Origin: JBCBKP01 sp038521625
GTDB taxonomy: Bacteria; Planctomycetota; Phycisphaerae; Phycisphaerales; UBA1924
Direction of reading: 5' to 3'
Assembly (NCBI GenBank): GCA_038521625.1
Contig: JBCBKP010000036.1
Coordinates: 1 to 30,066 of the forward strand
DNA length: 30,066 nucleotides
The notes beneath the pieces are model-generated. The model saw only the letters and a program-made list of their open reading frames with translations. It did no database searches and was not told the DNA's origin. Shown here piece by piece: positions 10,453-18,740 of the stretch. Within the stretch, counting starts at the first letter, position 1, and every line of letters begins with the position of its first letter. Made by a program: the position numbers and the translations under genes.

Positions 10453-10956
10453 GTGTCGCCGGTCACACCGCCGCACGAGCCGTTCGGTCCCTGGGCAGAT
10501 CTGGCCGGGTTTGAGTGGGAGATCAGCACAGCGTTCTGGAACGGGGCACCGTACCGCGCCAGGTGCGAGATCGAGCTCGATGAGTTCAACCGGACGATCG
10601 AGTGCCGCACCTACGAATTCCCGGGAGCGAGCACGGCCGGGCCGGGCCGGCTGGTCGTCCGATCGTCCTACTGGGTCGATCGGAACTCCGGCGATCTGAT
10701 CGTCCGCCACATCGACTCCGCGGGCCTCACGTCGACGGGCGTCTACGAGTTCGGCGAATCCGCCGAGGGGCACCCGCTCTACCGCACGGAATCCGAAACC
10801 GTCGAATCCGGCTCGCCCGTCGAGCGCCGCACGGAGTTCGAGCTGCGGGGCGACCACTTCCTGTGGCGTGTGGCTACGAGGCCCGCCGGCTCGAACGGGG
10901 ATTGGTTCATCCGTCTCGACGGGCGTTGGGAGCGGTCGGAGCCCATCGGGGACTGA
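10453..10956 (+). CDS. Probable lipoprotein, DUF1579-like, paralog 3 (apparent frameshift in signal)
   Basis: The in-frame part from GTG 10453 gives 167 aa: FGPWADLAGFEWEISTAFWNGAPYRARCEIELD, TIECRTYEF, VVRSSYWVDRNSGDLIVRHIDSAG, RRTEFELRGDHFLWRVATR and a final DGRWER. This is the same domain order as the two upstream genes (compare LGDMAGYEWTIDASW and CLWRVWSRQL). The GTG has no Shine-Dalgarno. Upstream codons in this frame read SLAACVAFGGC, a lipobox, but no start codon is available unless a +1 shift joins them to the ATG at 10383. The intact gene would therefore be 10383-10956, about 190 aa. It is either a sequencing or assembly error, a young pseudogene, or (least likely) programmed frameshifting. 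The body shows no stops and normal codon use, so loss, if real, is recent. Confidence 0.7.
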   Translation: MSPVTPPHEPFGPWADLAGFEWEISTAFWNGAPYRARCEIELDEFNRTIECRTYEFPGASTAGPGRLVVRSSYWVDRNSGDLIVRHIDSAGLTSTGVYEFGESAEGHPLYRTESETVESGSPVERRTEFELRGDHFLWRVATRPAGSNGDWFIRLDGRWERSEPIGD

Positions 10957-10993
10957 AGCGCGCCGCGGGGTTCGGCTGCCATCCTGGCAGTCG

Positions 10994-11019
10994 AGGCGGG
11001 GCGTCTTGCCCCGCCTGTG
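10994..11019 (+). repeat. Hairpin, related to the dispersed repeat, copy 3 (intergenic)
   Basis: AGGCGGGGC (10994-11002), loop GTCTT, GCCCCGCCT (11008-11016) forms a perfect 9-bp stem and is followed by GTG. The GGGCGTCT and CGCCTGTG pieces match the copies at 5276 and 7756. It lies between paralog 3 and dnaK. It could also act as a terminator for the upstream gene, although there is no T-tract. Confidence 0.5.
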
Positions 11020-11031
11020 AGCGCCGCGGTT

Positions 11032-11047
11032 TGGCACCCGGGTTGCA
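11032..11047 (+). promoter_or_regulatory. Putative sigma-54 (RpoN) -24/-12 promoter of dnaK
   Basis: TGGCAC (11032-11037), five bases, then TTGCA (11043-11047) matches the consensus TGGCACN5TTGCW, with exactly 10 nt between the invariant GG and GC. The predicted start near 11058 leaves a leader of about 26 nt containing the GGAGGT Shine-Dalgarno (11071-11076). No CIRCE inverted repeat was seen. The enhancer-binding protein and its site are not identified. Confidence 0.6.
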
Positions 11048-11083
11048 CCTCTCCCGCCGTCCAGATTTGCGGAGGTAGCAGGC

Positions 11084-12988
<1,905 letters not shown>

Positions 12989-13035
12989 TTCTGAGACCGC
13001 TTCCGCGAATCGGAACCTCGCCCGGGCCCGAATAA

Positions 13036-13050
13036 CTCGCCCCCGGCGAG
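13036..13050 (+). other. Small hairpin 48 nt after dnaK
   Basis: CTCGCC, CCC loop, GGCGAG, followed by AACATCTTTGGGTGTTT. The stem is compact but there is no clean T-tract. It could protect or weakly terminate the dnaK mRNA. Apart from this hairpin, no gene is seen in 12989-13114, which is less GC-rich than the rest of the window. Confidence 0.3.
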
Positions 13051-13114
13051 AACATCTTTGGGTGTTTGGCCGTACGTATCCGTGACGGCTTTACCACGGG
13101 CCGTTCAGAAAGTA

Positions 13115-13144
13115 TTGAGCCGATCGCAGAACGCGGTCGATAAC
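13115..13144 (+). promoter_or_regulatory. Promoter-like -35/-10 pair downstream of dnaK
   Basis: TTGAGC (13115-13120) and GATAAC (13139-13144) are spaced by 18 nt. There is no coding region downstream on this strand before a strong terminator, so if active it would make a transcript of only about 58 nt. Confidence 0.3.
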
Positions 13145-13150
13145 CGAGTG

Positions 13151-13208
13151 TTCTCACTCTCTCCTCCACGCGGCCGCCGGACTAACGCCGGCGGTCGCGT
13201 TTCTTTTT
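13151..13208 (+). ncRNA. Hypothetical short RNA ending in an intrinsic terminator
   Basis: The stretch between the promoter-like pair and the terminator tail is about 58 nt. Its unpaired 5' part, TTCTCACTCTCTCCTCC, is pyrimidine-rich with a CUCCUCC anti-Shine-Dalgarno-like run, a feature of some bacterial sRNAs. The alternative is simply the dnaK 3' UTR. No homology to a known RNA is claimed. Confidence 0.25.
13169..13208 (+). terminator. Rho-independent terminator after dnaK
   Basis: CGCGGCCGCCGG (13169-13180) pairs with CCGGCGGTCGCG (13188-13199) over 12 bp with one G-T pair and a 7-nt loop, directly followed by TTTCTTTTT (13200-13208). It is the strongest intrinsic terminator in the window and is oriented for the plus strand. 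Confidence 0.85.
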
Positions 13209-13289
13209 GGACCAGCCCCCCGACCGGACCCGTTCCGGCCCCGCCCGATCCGAATCGGCCCCCAACCACATCCCGATCTCCCGCCTGCG

Positions 13290-13385
13290 CCAGACCTCAG
13301 GCCAGACCTCAGGCCAGACCTCAGGCCAGACCTCAGGCCAGACCTCAGGCCAGACCTCAGGCCAGACCTCAGGCCAGACCTCAGA
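13290..13385. repeat. Eight-copy 12-bp tandem repeat (minisatellite) at the 3' end of rdgB
   Basis: The unit CCAGACCTCAGG is repeated from 13290 to 13385. Seven copies are identical and the eighth ends in A. The last copy overlaps the rdgB stop codon (TGA on the minus strand, 13383-13381), so rdgB translation ends inside the array. There are no spacers, so it is not CRISPR. Confidence 0.95.
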
Positions 13386-14010
13386 CGAGACCCGAACGCA
13401 GCCGCTCCGCGAGCCGGCGCAGCGCCTGACCGCGGTGGCTGCGGGCGTTCCTCTCGCTCGCGGGCAGCTCCGCAGAGGTCTGCACGAACTCCGGCGCCGC
13501 CAGAAAGATCGGGTCGTACCCGAAGCCGCCGTCGCCAGCGGGCACCCGCGGCGGCCGCCCGATGCGTCCCTCGAACGCGCCCTCGGCGGTCGCGCGCACC
13601 GTCCCGTCCGGCTCCGCGATGGCCATCACGCAGACGAATCGCGCGGTGCGTCCCGAGTCGGCGACACCACCCAGCTCTCTGAGCACGCGGGCGCTGTTCG
13701 CGTGGTCGCGTTCGGCCCGCGGCATCCCGATGTCGCGACCGTCGGTGCAGTAGTGGCTGGAGATCACCCCCGGCCGGCCGTCGAGCGCGTCGACGATGAG
13801 GCCCGAGTCATCGGCGAGGCACGGCATGCCGGTGGCCAGGGCGTAGGCGCGGGCCTTGATCGTGGCGTTCGCCAGGAACGTGTCGCCGTCCTCGACCGGT
13901 TCGGGGGGCGCCGAGTCGAGCTCGTCGAGCCCGGTCAGGGCAAGCCCGAGATCGGCGAGCACGGCCCGGATCTCCGCGAGCTTGCCCGGATTGCCGGTGG
14001 CGATGAGCAT
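13381..14010 (-). CDS. rdgB: Non-canonical purine NTP pyrophosphatase (ITPase, RdgB/HAM1 family)
   Basis: A 209-aa house-cleaning enzyme that hydrolyses dITP, ITP and XTP to monophosphates. Family motifs: nucleotide-binding TGNPGKLAEI (5-14), the substrate loop FLANATIKARAYA (45-57), the metal site LADDSGLIVDALDGRPGVIS (65-84, Asp67/Asp68) and GFGYDPIF near 165-172. It ends in ASERNARSHRGQALRRL, the usual SHR region. The start ATG at 14010 has no Shine-Dalgarno. A TACGCT box lies 5 nt before it (14021-14016), so it may be leaderless. It is divergent from rpiA over 149 bp. The stop codon lies in the 12-bp tandem array, which forms its 3' UTR. Confidence 0.93.
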   Translation of the reverse strand: MLIATGNPGKLAEIRAVLADLGLALTGLDELDSAPPEPVEDGDTFLANATIKARAYALATGMPCLADDSGLIVDALDGRPGVISSHYCTDGRDIGMPRAERDHANSARVLRELGGVADSGRTARFVCVMAIAEPDGTVRATAEGAFEGRIGRPPRVPAGDGGFGYDPIFLAAPEFVQTSAELPASERNARSHRGQALRRLAERLRSGLV

Positions 14011-14159
14011 CCGCGAGCGTAGGGAGTTGATCGGTGTCGCGATGGACGGCCCGACCACGCGGGCCTCCCGCGCTCCATATGGTTCGCCCGGTGTCGTCGC
14101 GGCGCAGCACGCCCGGCGCTCCCGAGGGTCTTGTCGTGATCGAGAACGGAGGTCGTGCC

Positions 14160-14852
14160 TTGGGTGAGAGTCCACTGGTCGCATCGGACGGGCTCGCGGA
14201 GCGCGCGCTCGAGGGCGTGACACAAGGCATGAAGATCGGCTTCGGCGCCGGGCGGACGCCCGCCCGCGCGATCGACCTTCTGGGTGTCCGCGCGACGGCG
14301 GGGCTCGATGTCGCCGTCGTCGCGGCGAGCGAGTCCGCCGAGGCCCGCTGCCGCGCCGCCGGGCTGACCGTGCTCGATTTCGCAACCGTCGAAGAGCTCG
14401 ACCTGCTCGTCGACGGTGTCGACGAGATCGACCGCGACATGCGCGCGCTCAAGGGCAGCGGGGGCGCGATGGCGCGAGAGCGGATCATCGCCTGGGCCAG
14501 CCGGCGCACGATCTACATGGCCGGCGCGAACAAGGTCAGCGACCGCATCGGCACGCTCGCGGCGCTCTCGATCGCCGTGCTCCCGTTCGGCCTCGCCTCG
14601 ACGCGCGCCGCCATCCGCCGCGTCGGCCTCAACGGCGTCGTGCGCCTAGACATGAACGGCGGCTTCTTCGTCACCGACAACGGCAACCTGATCCTCGACG
14701 TGAGCCTGCCGGGCGACGAGGACTTCGAGGAACTCGCCGGCGACCTCTCCGCGATCCCGGGCGTGCTCGACCACGGGCTGTTCCTCCACGAGGCCGATCG
14801 CGTGCTCATCGAGCAGGCCTCCGGCGAGGTCGAAGAGCTCGAGCGCGCCTGA
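14160..14852 (+). CDS. rpiA: Ribose-5-phosphate isomerase A
   Basis: A 230-aa enzyme interconverting ribose 5-phosphate and ribulose 5-phosphate in the pentose phosphate pathway. It shows the phosphate loop KIGFGAGRTPARAI (25-38), DGVDEIDRDM (85-94) with the acidic pair, catalytic KGSGGAMARER (Lys98, Glu107), GGFFVTDNGNLILDV and GVLDHGLFL. The usual DESK is GANK here, with the Lys kept. The frame opens at 14034, but the start is placed at TTG 14160 because GGAGGT (14148-14153) lies 6 nt upstream and this start gives the normal RpiA N-terminus (GESPLVASDGLAERAL). An extended start at ATG 14079 would add 27 unrelated residues. Its TGA overlaps the next ATG (TGATG). Confidence 0.92.
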   Translation: MGESPLVASDGLAERALEGVTQGMKIGFGAGRTPARAIDLLGVRATAGLDVAVVAASESAEARCRAAGLTVLDFATVEELDLLVDGVDEIDRDMRALKGSGGAMARERIIAWASRRTIYMAGANKVSDRIGTLAALSIAVLPFGLASTRAAIRRVGLNGVVRLDMNGGFFVTDNGNLILDVSLPGDEDFEELAGDLSAIPGVLDHGLFLHEADRVLIEQASGEVEELERA

Positions 14853-16141
14853 TGCGGTCCGCCGCGCCGGCGATCCTGCTCGCAGGCTGCGCGGGCGCCC
14901 CGGCCGTCGTCGAGGGCGACGACCGCCCGGTCTGGCCCGACGTGCGCCTCGAGGGGACGGGCCAGGACGACAACCAGGAATCCCCGCCGCCCACTCCAGC
15001 GCCGACCCCGGTCCCGGGCCCGACCGGCTGCGACCGCCTCACACTGCCGGGCGACCTCGCGGCCGAGGCCGACGAGTACCCCTTCCGCCCCCTGCCGATC
15101 GACCGCCGCCCGGCCGTCGTGCACCAGATGTTCAACGGCCCGGAGTGGGCCCCGAACATCCGCCGCCAGCTCAACGACTCGGCCGACGTCGACCCGGCCG
15201 ACGGTATCCCCGACGGTTTCAACCGCCTGCTCGAATACCTGGACGAGCTCTACGACGAGGGCTGGCGCCGGATCGTCCTGAACCGCGCGGCCGGCGGCAT
15301 CGGTCTCAACTTCGCCGACATGACCCGCCACCAGCAGGAGGGCTACCTGCGCCACGTCCGCGCCTGGGCCGACGCCCACCGCGACTGCTCCCTCGAGGTC
15401 TACATCCGGATGAACGCGCCCTACGAGCGCGACTTCAACAACCGCGACGGCGTCTGCGCCATGCAGAAGGTCCTCGCGCCCTGGCTCGCCGCCGGCATGT
15501 CGGTCGCCTGGCTCGACGCCATCACGACCGGCTCGAACCCGGGCGACTGGGTCATCGTCGAGCAGCTCAACCGCTCGCCCGACCTCTACGACGCGTCGAT
15601 GCGCCGGCGCCTGGTCGTCGGCGCCGAGTCGGTCGTCTGGGACCCCCGCGCCGCCGGACGCCCGCTCGCGATCGACAAGGTGCCCTGGGTCGCGGCCAAC
15701 CAGAACCCCGTCTGGAGCGTGATCGACCTGCCGAACCGCTCGTTCGACCCGCGGACGACCGCCGTGAACTACTGGGTGACCAACTTCGGCGAGGGGCGCG
15801 GCTACCCGCTCGACTCCATCGGCCGCCTCGCCGACTGGAAGGACAAGGGCCTGGTGCTCTGGTACTTCTGGGCGCCCGACTTCAACCAGCGCGACTGGTT
15901 CAAGCGCATCTACCAGTTCGGCACCATCGAACGCCCGGCCGACTTCGACGCCGACGGCGAGCTGACGACCTCGGACATCGATCAGTTCATGGCACGCTGG
16001 CGCGACGACTCGAGCCCGATCACCTGGGTCAACGGCGACTACAACCTCGACGGACGCCGCGACCAGGCCGACGTCCGGGCCTTCCGCGCCGACTTCGACC
16101 GCGGCGGCGGCCGCCCGATCAGCTTCGGGCCGTCTAGATAG
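14852..16141 (+). CDS. Secreted lipoprotein-like protein with C-terminal dockerin-like EF-hands
   Basis: A 429-aa exported protein of unknown catalytic function. The short N-terminus MRSAAPAILLAGC is a minimal lipoprotein signal (lipobox LAGC, Cys13), followed by a Pro/Thr-rich linker (about 45-60). The main domain (about 70-360) is rich in Trp/Asp/Tyr and has IVLNRAAGGIGLNF, VAWLDAITTGSN and LVLWYFWAPDFN, reminiscent of a TIM-barrel glycoside-hydrolase-like fold but not assigned. The C-terminus (about 364-413) holds two EF-hand-type calcium loops, DFDADGELTTSDIDQF and DYNLDGRRDQADVRAF, spaced as in dockerins and common at the ends of Phycisphaerae secreted proteins. The start ATG overlaps the rpiA stop (TGATG), so translation is probably coupled. 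It converges on icd with a 3-nt gap. Confidence 0.8.
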   Translation: MRSAAPAILLAGCAGAPAVVEGDDRPVWPDVRLEGTGQDDNQESPPPTPAPTPVPGPTGCDRLTLPGDLAAEADEYPFRPLPIDRRPAVVHQMFNGPEWAPNIRRQLNDSADVDPADGIPDGFNRLLEYLDELYDEGWRRIVLNRAAGGIGLNFADMTRHQQEGYLRHVRAWADAHRDCSLEVYIRMNAPYERDFNNRDGVCAMQKVLAPWLAAGMSVAWLDAITTGSNPGDWVIVEQLNRSPDLYDASMRRRLVVGAESVVWDPRAAGRPLAIDKVPWVAANQNPVWSVIDLPNRSFDPRTTAVNYWVTNFGEGRGYPLDSIGRLADWKDKGLVLWYFWAPDFNQRDWFKRIYQFGTIERPADFDADGELTTSDIDQFMARWRDDSSPITWVNGDYNLDGRRDQADVRAFRADFDRGGGRPISFGPSR

Positions 16142-16144
16142 CGC

Positions 16145-17629
16145 TCACTGCCCCTGCGCGAGGCTGTAGCCGCGCTGGCCGTCGAAGCTCTTCAGCGGCG
16201 TGAAGCTCACCACCTCGAACTTCTCGGCGATCCGCCCCAGCAGCTTCACGCACGGCTGCACGCCGAGCGAGCCCGCGGCCGCCGCGTCACGCAGCTCGAA
16301 GCGGCAGCGGTGGTGGTCCACCAGCTCGGTGTAGACCGAGCCCGACGGCCACACCTGCGTGCCGCGGTTCGAGATCAGCGTCAGCTCGAACGGCGTGTGC
16401 TCGCAGGCCCGCTGCAGCCGCTCGGCCAGCTCCAGCGGCGACATCGGCGACTGCAGATACACGTCGGCCCCGTGGTGCTCGTGCACGACGTTCTCGATCG
16501 TCCGCATCATCTCGTTCGTCTGCGGCCGCGCCGGCGGCGTGAAGTCCACCCTGTCCTGGTCCCCGACCGGGCGGGCCGGGCACGAGCCCGGCGTCTTGCC
16601 GAGGTTCGAGGCGATCGCGTCCGCGAACGCCTTCGTCCCGACCGGGTCGCGGTCGCCCTTCACGTCGCCGGTGTGGATCCCCGACTCCAGCGTCGCCAGC
16701 AGCGAGTTGTTGATGATCGCCGCCTGCTTCGCCAGGCCGATGTGGCGCAGCATGATCAGGCCCGAGAGCAGCAGCGACGTCGGGTTCGCGACGCCCTTGC
16801 CCGCGATATCTGGCGCCGTCCCGTGCACCGCCTCGAAGATCGAGACCCGGTCGCCGATGTTCGCCGAGGGCGCGAAGCCGAGACCCCCGACCAGGCCCGC
16901 CGCCAGGTCCGACACGATGTCGCCCTGCAGGTTCGGCAGCACGACCATCTCGTACTTGTCCGGGCGCAGCACCAGATTCATGCAGAGCGCGTCGATGATC
17001 ACGTCGCCCTTCTCGATCTCCGGGTAGTCCTCGCCGATCAGCTTGAATCGGTCGAGGAACAGCCCGTCGGTCATCTTCATGATGTTGGCCTTGTGGCCAC
17101 AGTGCACCGTCTTCAGCCCGAGCCGCTTGGCCGTCTCGAAGGCGAACCGGCTCACCTGGTCGCAGCCCGGTGCCGAGATCAGCCGCAGGCACTCGACCAC
17201 GTCGTTCGTCAGCCGGTGCTCGATCCCGCCGTACGTGTCCTCGATGTTCTCGCGGACGACGAAGAAATCGACCGGCACGCCCGCCCGGCTGAACACCGTC
17301 TCGACCCCCGGCAGCGACTGAAACTCACGCAGGTTGGCGAAGGCGCCGAACGTCTTCCGCAGCGTCACGTTGATCGACTTGCCGCCGCCGCCCACCGGCG
17401 TGCCCATCGGGCCCTTGAAGATCAATCCGGTCGACTCGATCAGGTCCATCGACGAGTCGTCGATCCCCGACGTGTTCCCCTGCGCGAACACACGGTCGCC
17501 CATCGGCGCCTCGGCGAACTCCACGCGGTCGAGCACGCCCGCCGCGTCGAACACGTGCAGGACGGCGTCCATGATCTCGGGGCCGATCCCGTCGCCCGGG
17601 GCCATCGCGATGCGCAGCTTGCTCGACAC
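16145..17629 (-). CDS. icd: NADP-dependent isocitrate dehydrogenase (Thermus-type, long form)
   Basis: A 494-aa isocitrate/isopropylmalate dehydrogenase family protein. It shows APGDGIGPEIMDAVLHV (10-26), the substrate motif SINVTLRKTFGAFANLREF, VVRENIEDTYGGIEH with the conserved Tyr, NIMKMTDGLFLDRF, DIVSDLAAGLVGGLG and the NADP-site region HGTAPDIAGKGVANPTSLLLSGLIML. The C-terminal extension of about 150 residues after KTPGSCPARP and the total length match the Thermus thermophilus isocitrate dehydrogenase (about 496 aa), not the 416-aa E. coli form or 3-isopropylmalate dehydrogenase. It oxidatively decarboxylates isocitrate in the TCA cycle. GTG start 17629 has AGGAGA about 7 nt upstream. 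It lies 115 nt after the Sua5-type gene, a gap with a TATCCT box (minus strand, 17697-17692) that may be its own promoter. Confidence 0.9.
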   Translation of the reverse strand: MSSKLRIAMAPGDGIGPEIMDAVLHVFDAAGVLDRVEFAEAPMGDRVFAQGNTSGIDDSSMDLIESTGLIFKGPMGTPVGGGGKSINVTLRKTFGAFANLREFQSLPGVETVFSRAGVPVDFFVVRENIEDTYGGIEHRLTNDVVECLRLISAPGCDQVSRFAFETAKRLGLKTVHCGHKANIMKMTDGLFLDRFKLIGEDYPEIEKGDVIIDALCMNLVLRPDKYEMVVLPNLQGDIVSDLAAGLVGGLGFAPSANIGDRVSIFEAVHGTAPDIAGKGVANPTSLLLSGLIMLRHIGLAKQAAIINNSLLATLESGIHTGDVKGDRDPVGTKAFADAIASNLGKTPGSCPARPVGDQDRVDFTPPARPQTNEMMRTIENVVHEHHGADVYLQSPMSPLELAERLQRACEHTPFELTLISNRGTQVWPSGSVYTELVDHHRCRFELRDAAAAGSLGVQPCVKLLGRIAEKFEVVSFTPLKSFDGQRGYSLAQGQ

Positions 17630-17744
17630 GTCTGTTCTCCTGGCGTTCGGTGCGTCCCCCGGTTCCTCGGCGTTCCGCGGGCCCGGGCGGCAGGATAGAG
17701 GGCGCGATCCTGACCGTCGCGTGCCGCGACCCGATTCGACCGCC

Positions 17745-18737
17745 TCAATCGGTGGCCGCGGCGCGGCGCAGACGCTCCAGCACCGCGGCCCACTCGGGCG
17801 ACTCGCGGGGCTCGCCCACGACGATCAGCGCCGGCCCCAGCGCGTCCGCCTCGCGCAGCGCCGCGTACAGCTCGCGCGCGTACCCGGCCGGATCCGCCGG
17901 CATCGTGAGGTGGCGGTGGGGCGGGCCGACCGTCACCGGAGCCCCGGGCGGCGAGATCACCACCACCGCGCCCCCGGCGCGCCCGATCAGCCCGCCGATC
18001 TCGGCCACCGTGCGCGCGAGCCTCAGCGGCGCGCCCGGCCGGTAGTGGGGGCCCACGCGACCGGGCGAGCCCTCGGCGGCGCTCGCGCCCGCCCAAGCCT
18101 CGACCACCTCGAGGCCCGGCACGGCCAGAGCCAGCTCGCCGGCGCCGAGCGCGCCCGGACGCAGGATCCGCGCCGGCGACACCGTCAGATCCAGCACCGT
18201 GCTCTCGATCCCGATCTCGCACAGGCCCGCGTCCAGCACCGGCACCTCGCCCTCGGGCCACACACCGCGCACGTGCTCCGCGCTCGTCGGCGAGACGCCG
18301 CCCGAGGGGTTGGCGCTCGGCGCCACCAGCGGGCCGCCGAACCGGCGGATCAGCTCCAGCGTCGGTGCGCACGCCGGGCAGCGCAGCGCCACCGTCGGCC
18401 CGCCGGCGGTCACGACCTCCGGCACGCGCCCGGACCTCTCGAGCACCAGCGTCAGCGGCCCGGGCCAGAACCGCTCCGCGAGCGCCTGCGCGCGGTCCGG
18501 CCACGCCAACACCAGATCGCGGGCCATCCCGATCCCCGAGACGTGCACGATCAGCGGGTTGTCCGACCGTCGCCCCTTGAGCCCGAAGACCCGGCGCACT
18601 GCCGCCCGATTCAGCGCGTCCGCCGCCAGCCCGTACACCGTCTCCGTCGGGATCGCCACGGCCCCGCCGGCGCGCAGATGCTCCGCGGCCCGATCGAGCT
18701 CGTCCTCGAGACCGGGGTCGCGCCCGGACGCCGTCAT
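17745..18737 (-). CDS. Threonylcarbamoyl-AMP synthase (Sua5/TsaC with Sua5 domain)
   Basis: A 330-aa enzyme that makes threonylcarbamoyl-AMP from threonine, bicarbonate and ATP for the tRNA t6A37 modification. The YrdC-like domain carries GGAVAIPTETVYGLAADA (28-45), KGRRSDNPLIVHV, FWPGPLTLVL, GGPTVALRCP and GGPLVAPSANPSGGVSPTSAEHV, then IGIESTVLDL and ARILRPGAL. A linker RVGPHYRPGAPLRL leads to the C-terminal Sua5 domain (about 220-330), so it is the long Sua5 type, not short TsaC. ATG 18737 starts 3 nt after the stop of the TolC-like gene (TGATCCATG), indicating co-transcription and probable coupling. Confidence 0.92.
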   Translation of the reverse strand: MTASGRDPGLEDELDRAAEHLRAGGAVAIPTETVYGLAADALNRAAVRRVFGLKGRRSDNPLIVHVSGIGMARDLVLAWPDRAQALAERFWPGPLTLVLERSGRVPEVVTAGGPTVALRCPACAPTLELIRRFGGPLVAPSANPSGGVSPTSAEHVRGVWPEGEVPVLDAGLCEIGIESTVLDLTVSPARILRPGALGAGELALAVPGLEVVEAWAGASAAEGSPGRVGPHYRPGAPLRLARTVAEIGGLIGRAGGAVVVISPPGAPVTVGPPHRHLTMPADPAGYARELYAALREADALGPALIVVGEPRESPEWAAVLERLRRAAATD

Positions 18738-18740
18738 GGA

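Noticed and set aside
10957..11083. CIRCE (HrcA) operator before dnaK
   Set aside because: No TTAGCACTC-N9-GAGTGCTAA inverted repeat is present in the gap.
13290..13385. CRISPR-like array
   Set aside because: Units are only 12 bp and directly abutting with no spacers, and there are no cas genes.
13207..14022. Plus-strand frame translating the tandem array as QTSG repeats
   Set aside because: Most of it is antisense to rdgB. It lies just after a strong terminator with no ribosome-binding site, so the repeat peptide is not likely to be made.
14034..14159. N-terminal extension of RpiA from GTG 14034 or ATG 14079
   Set aside because: The added residues are unlike RpiA, and the TTG at 14160 has the proper Shine-Dalgarno.
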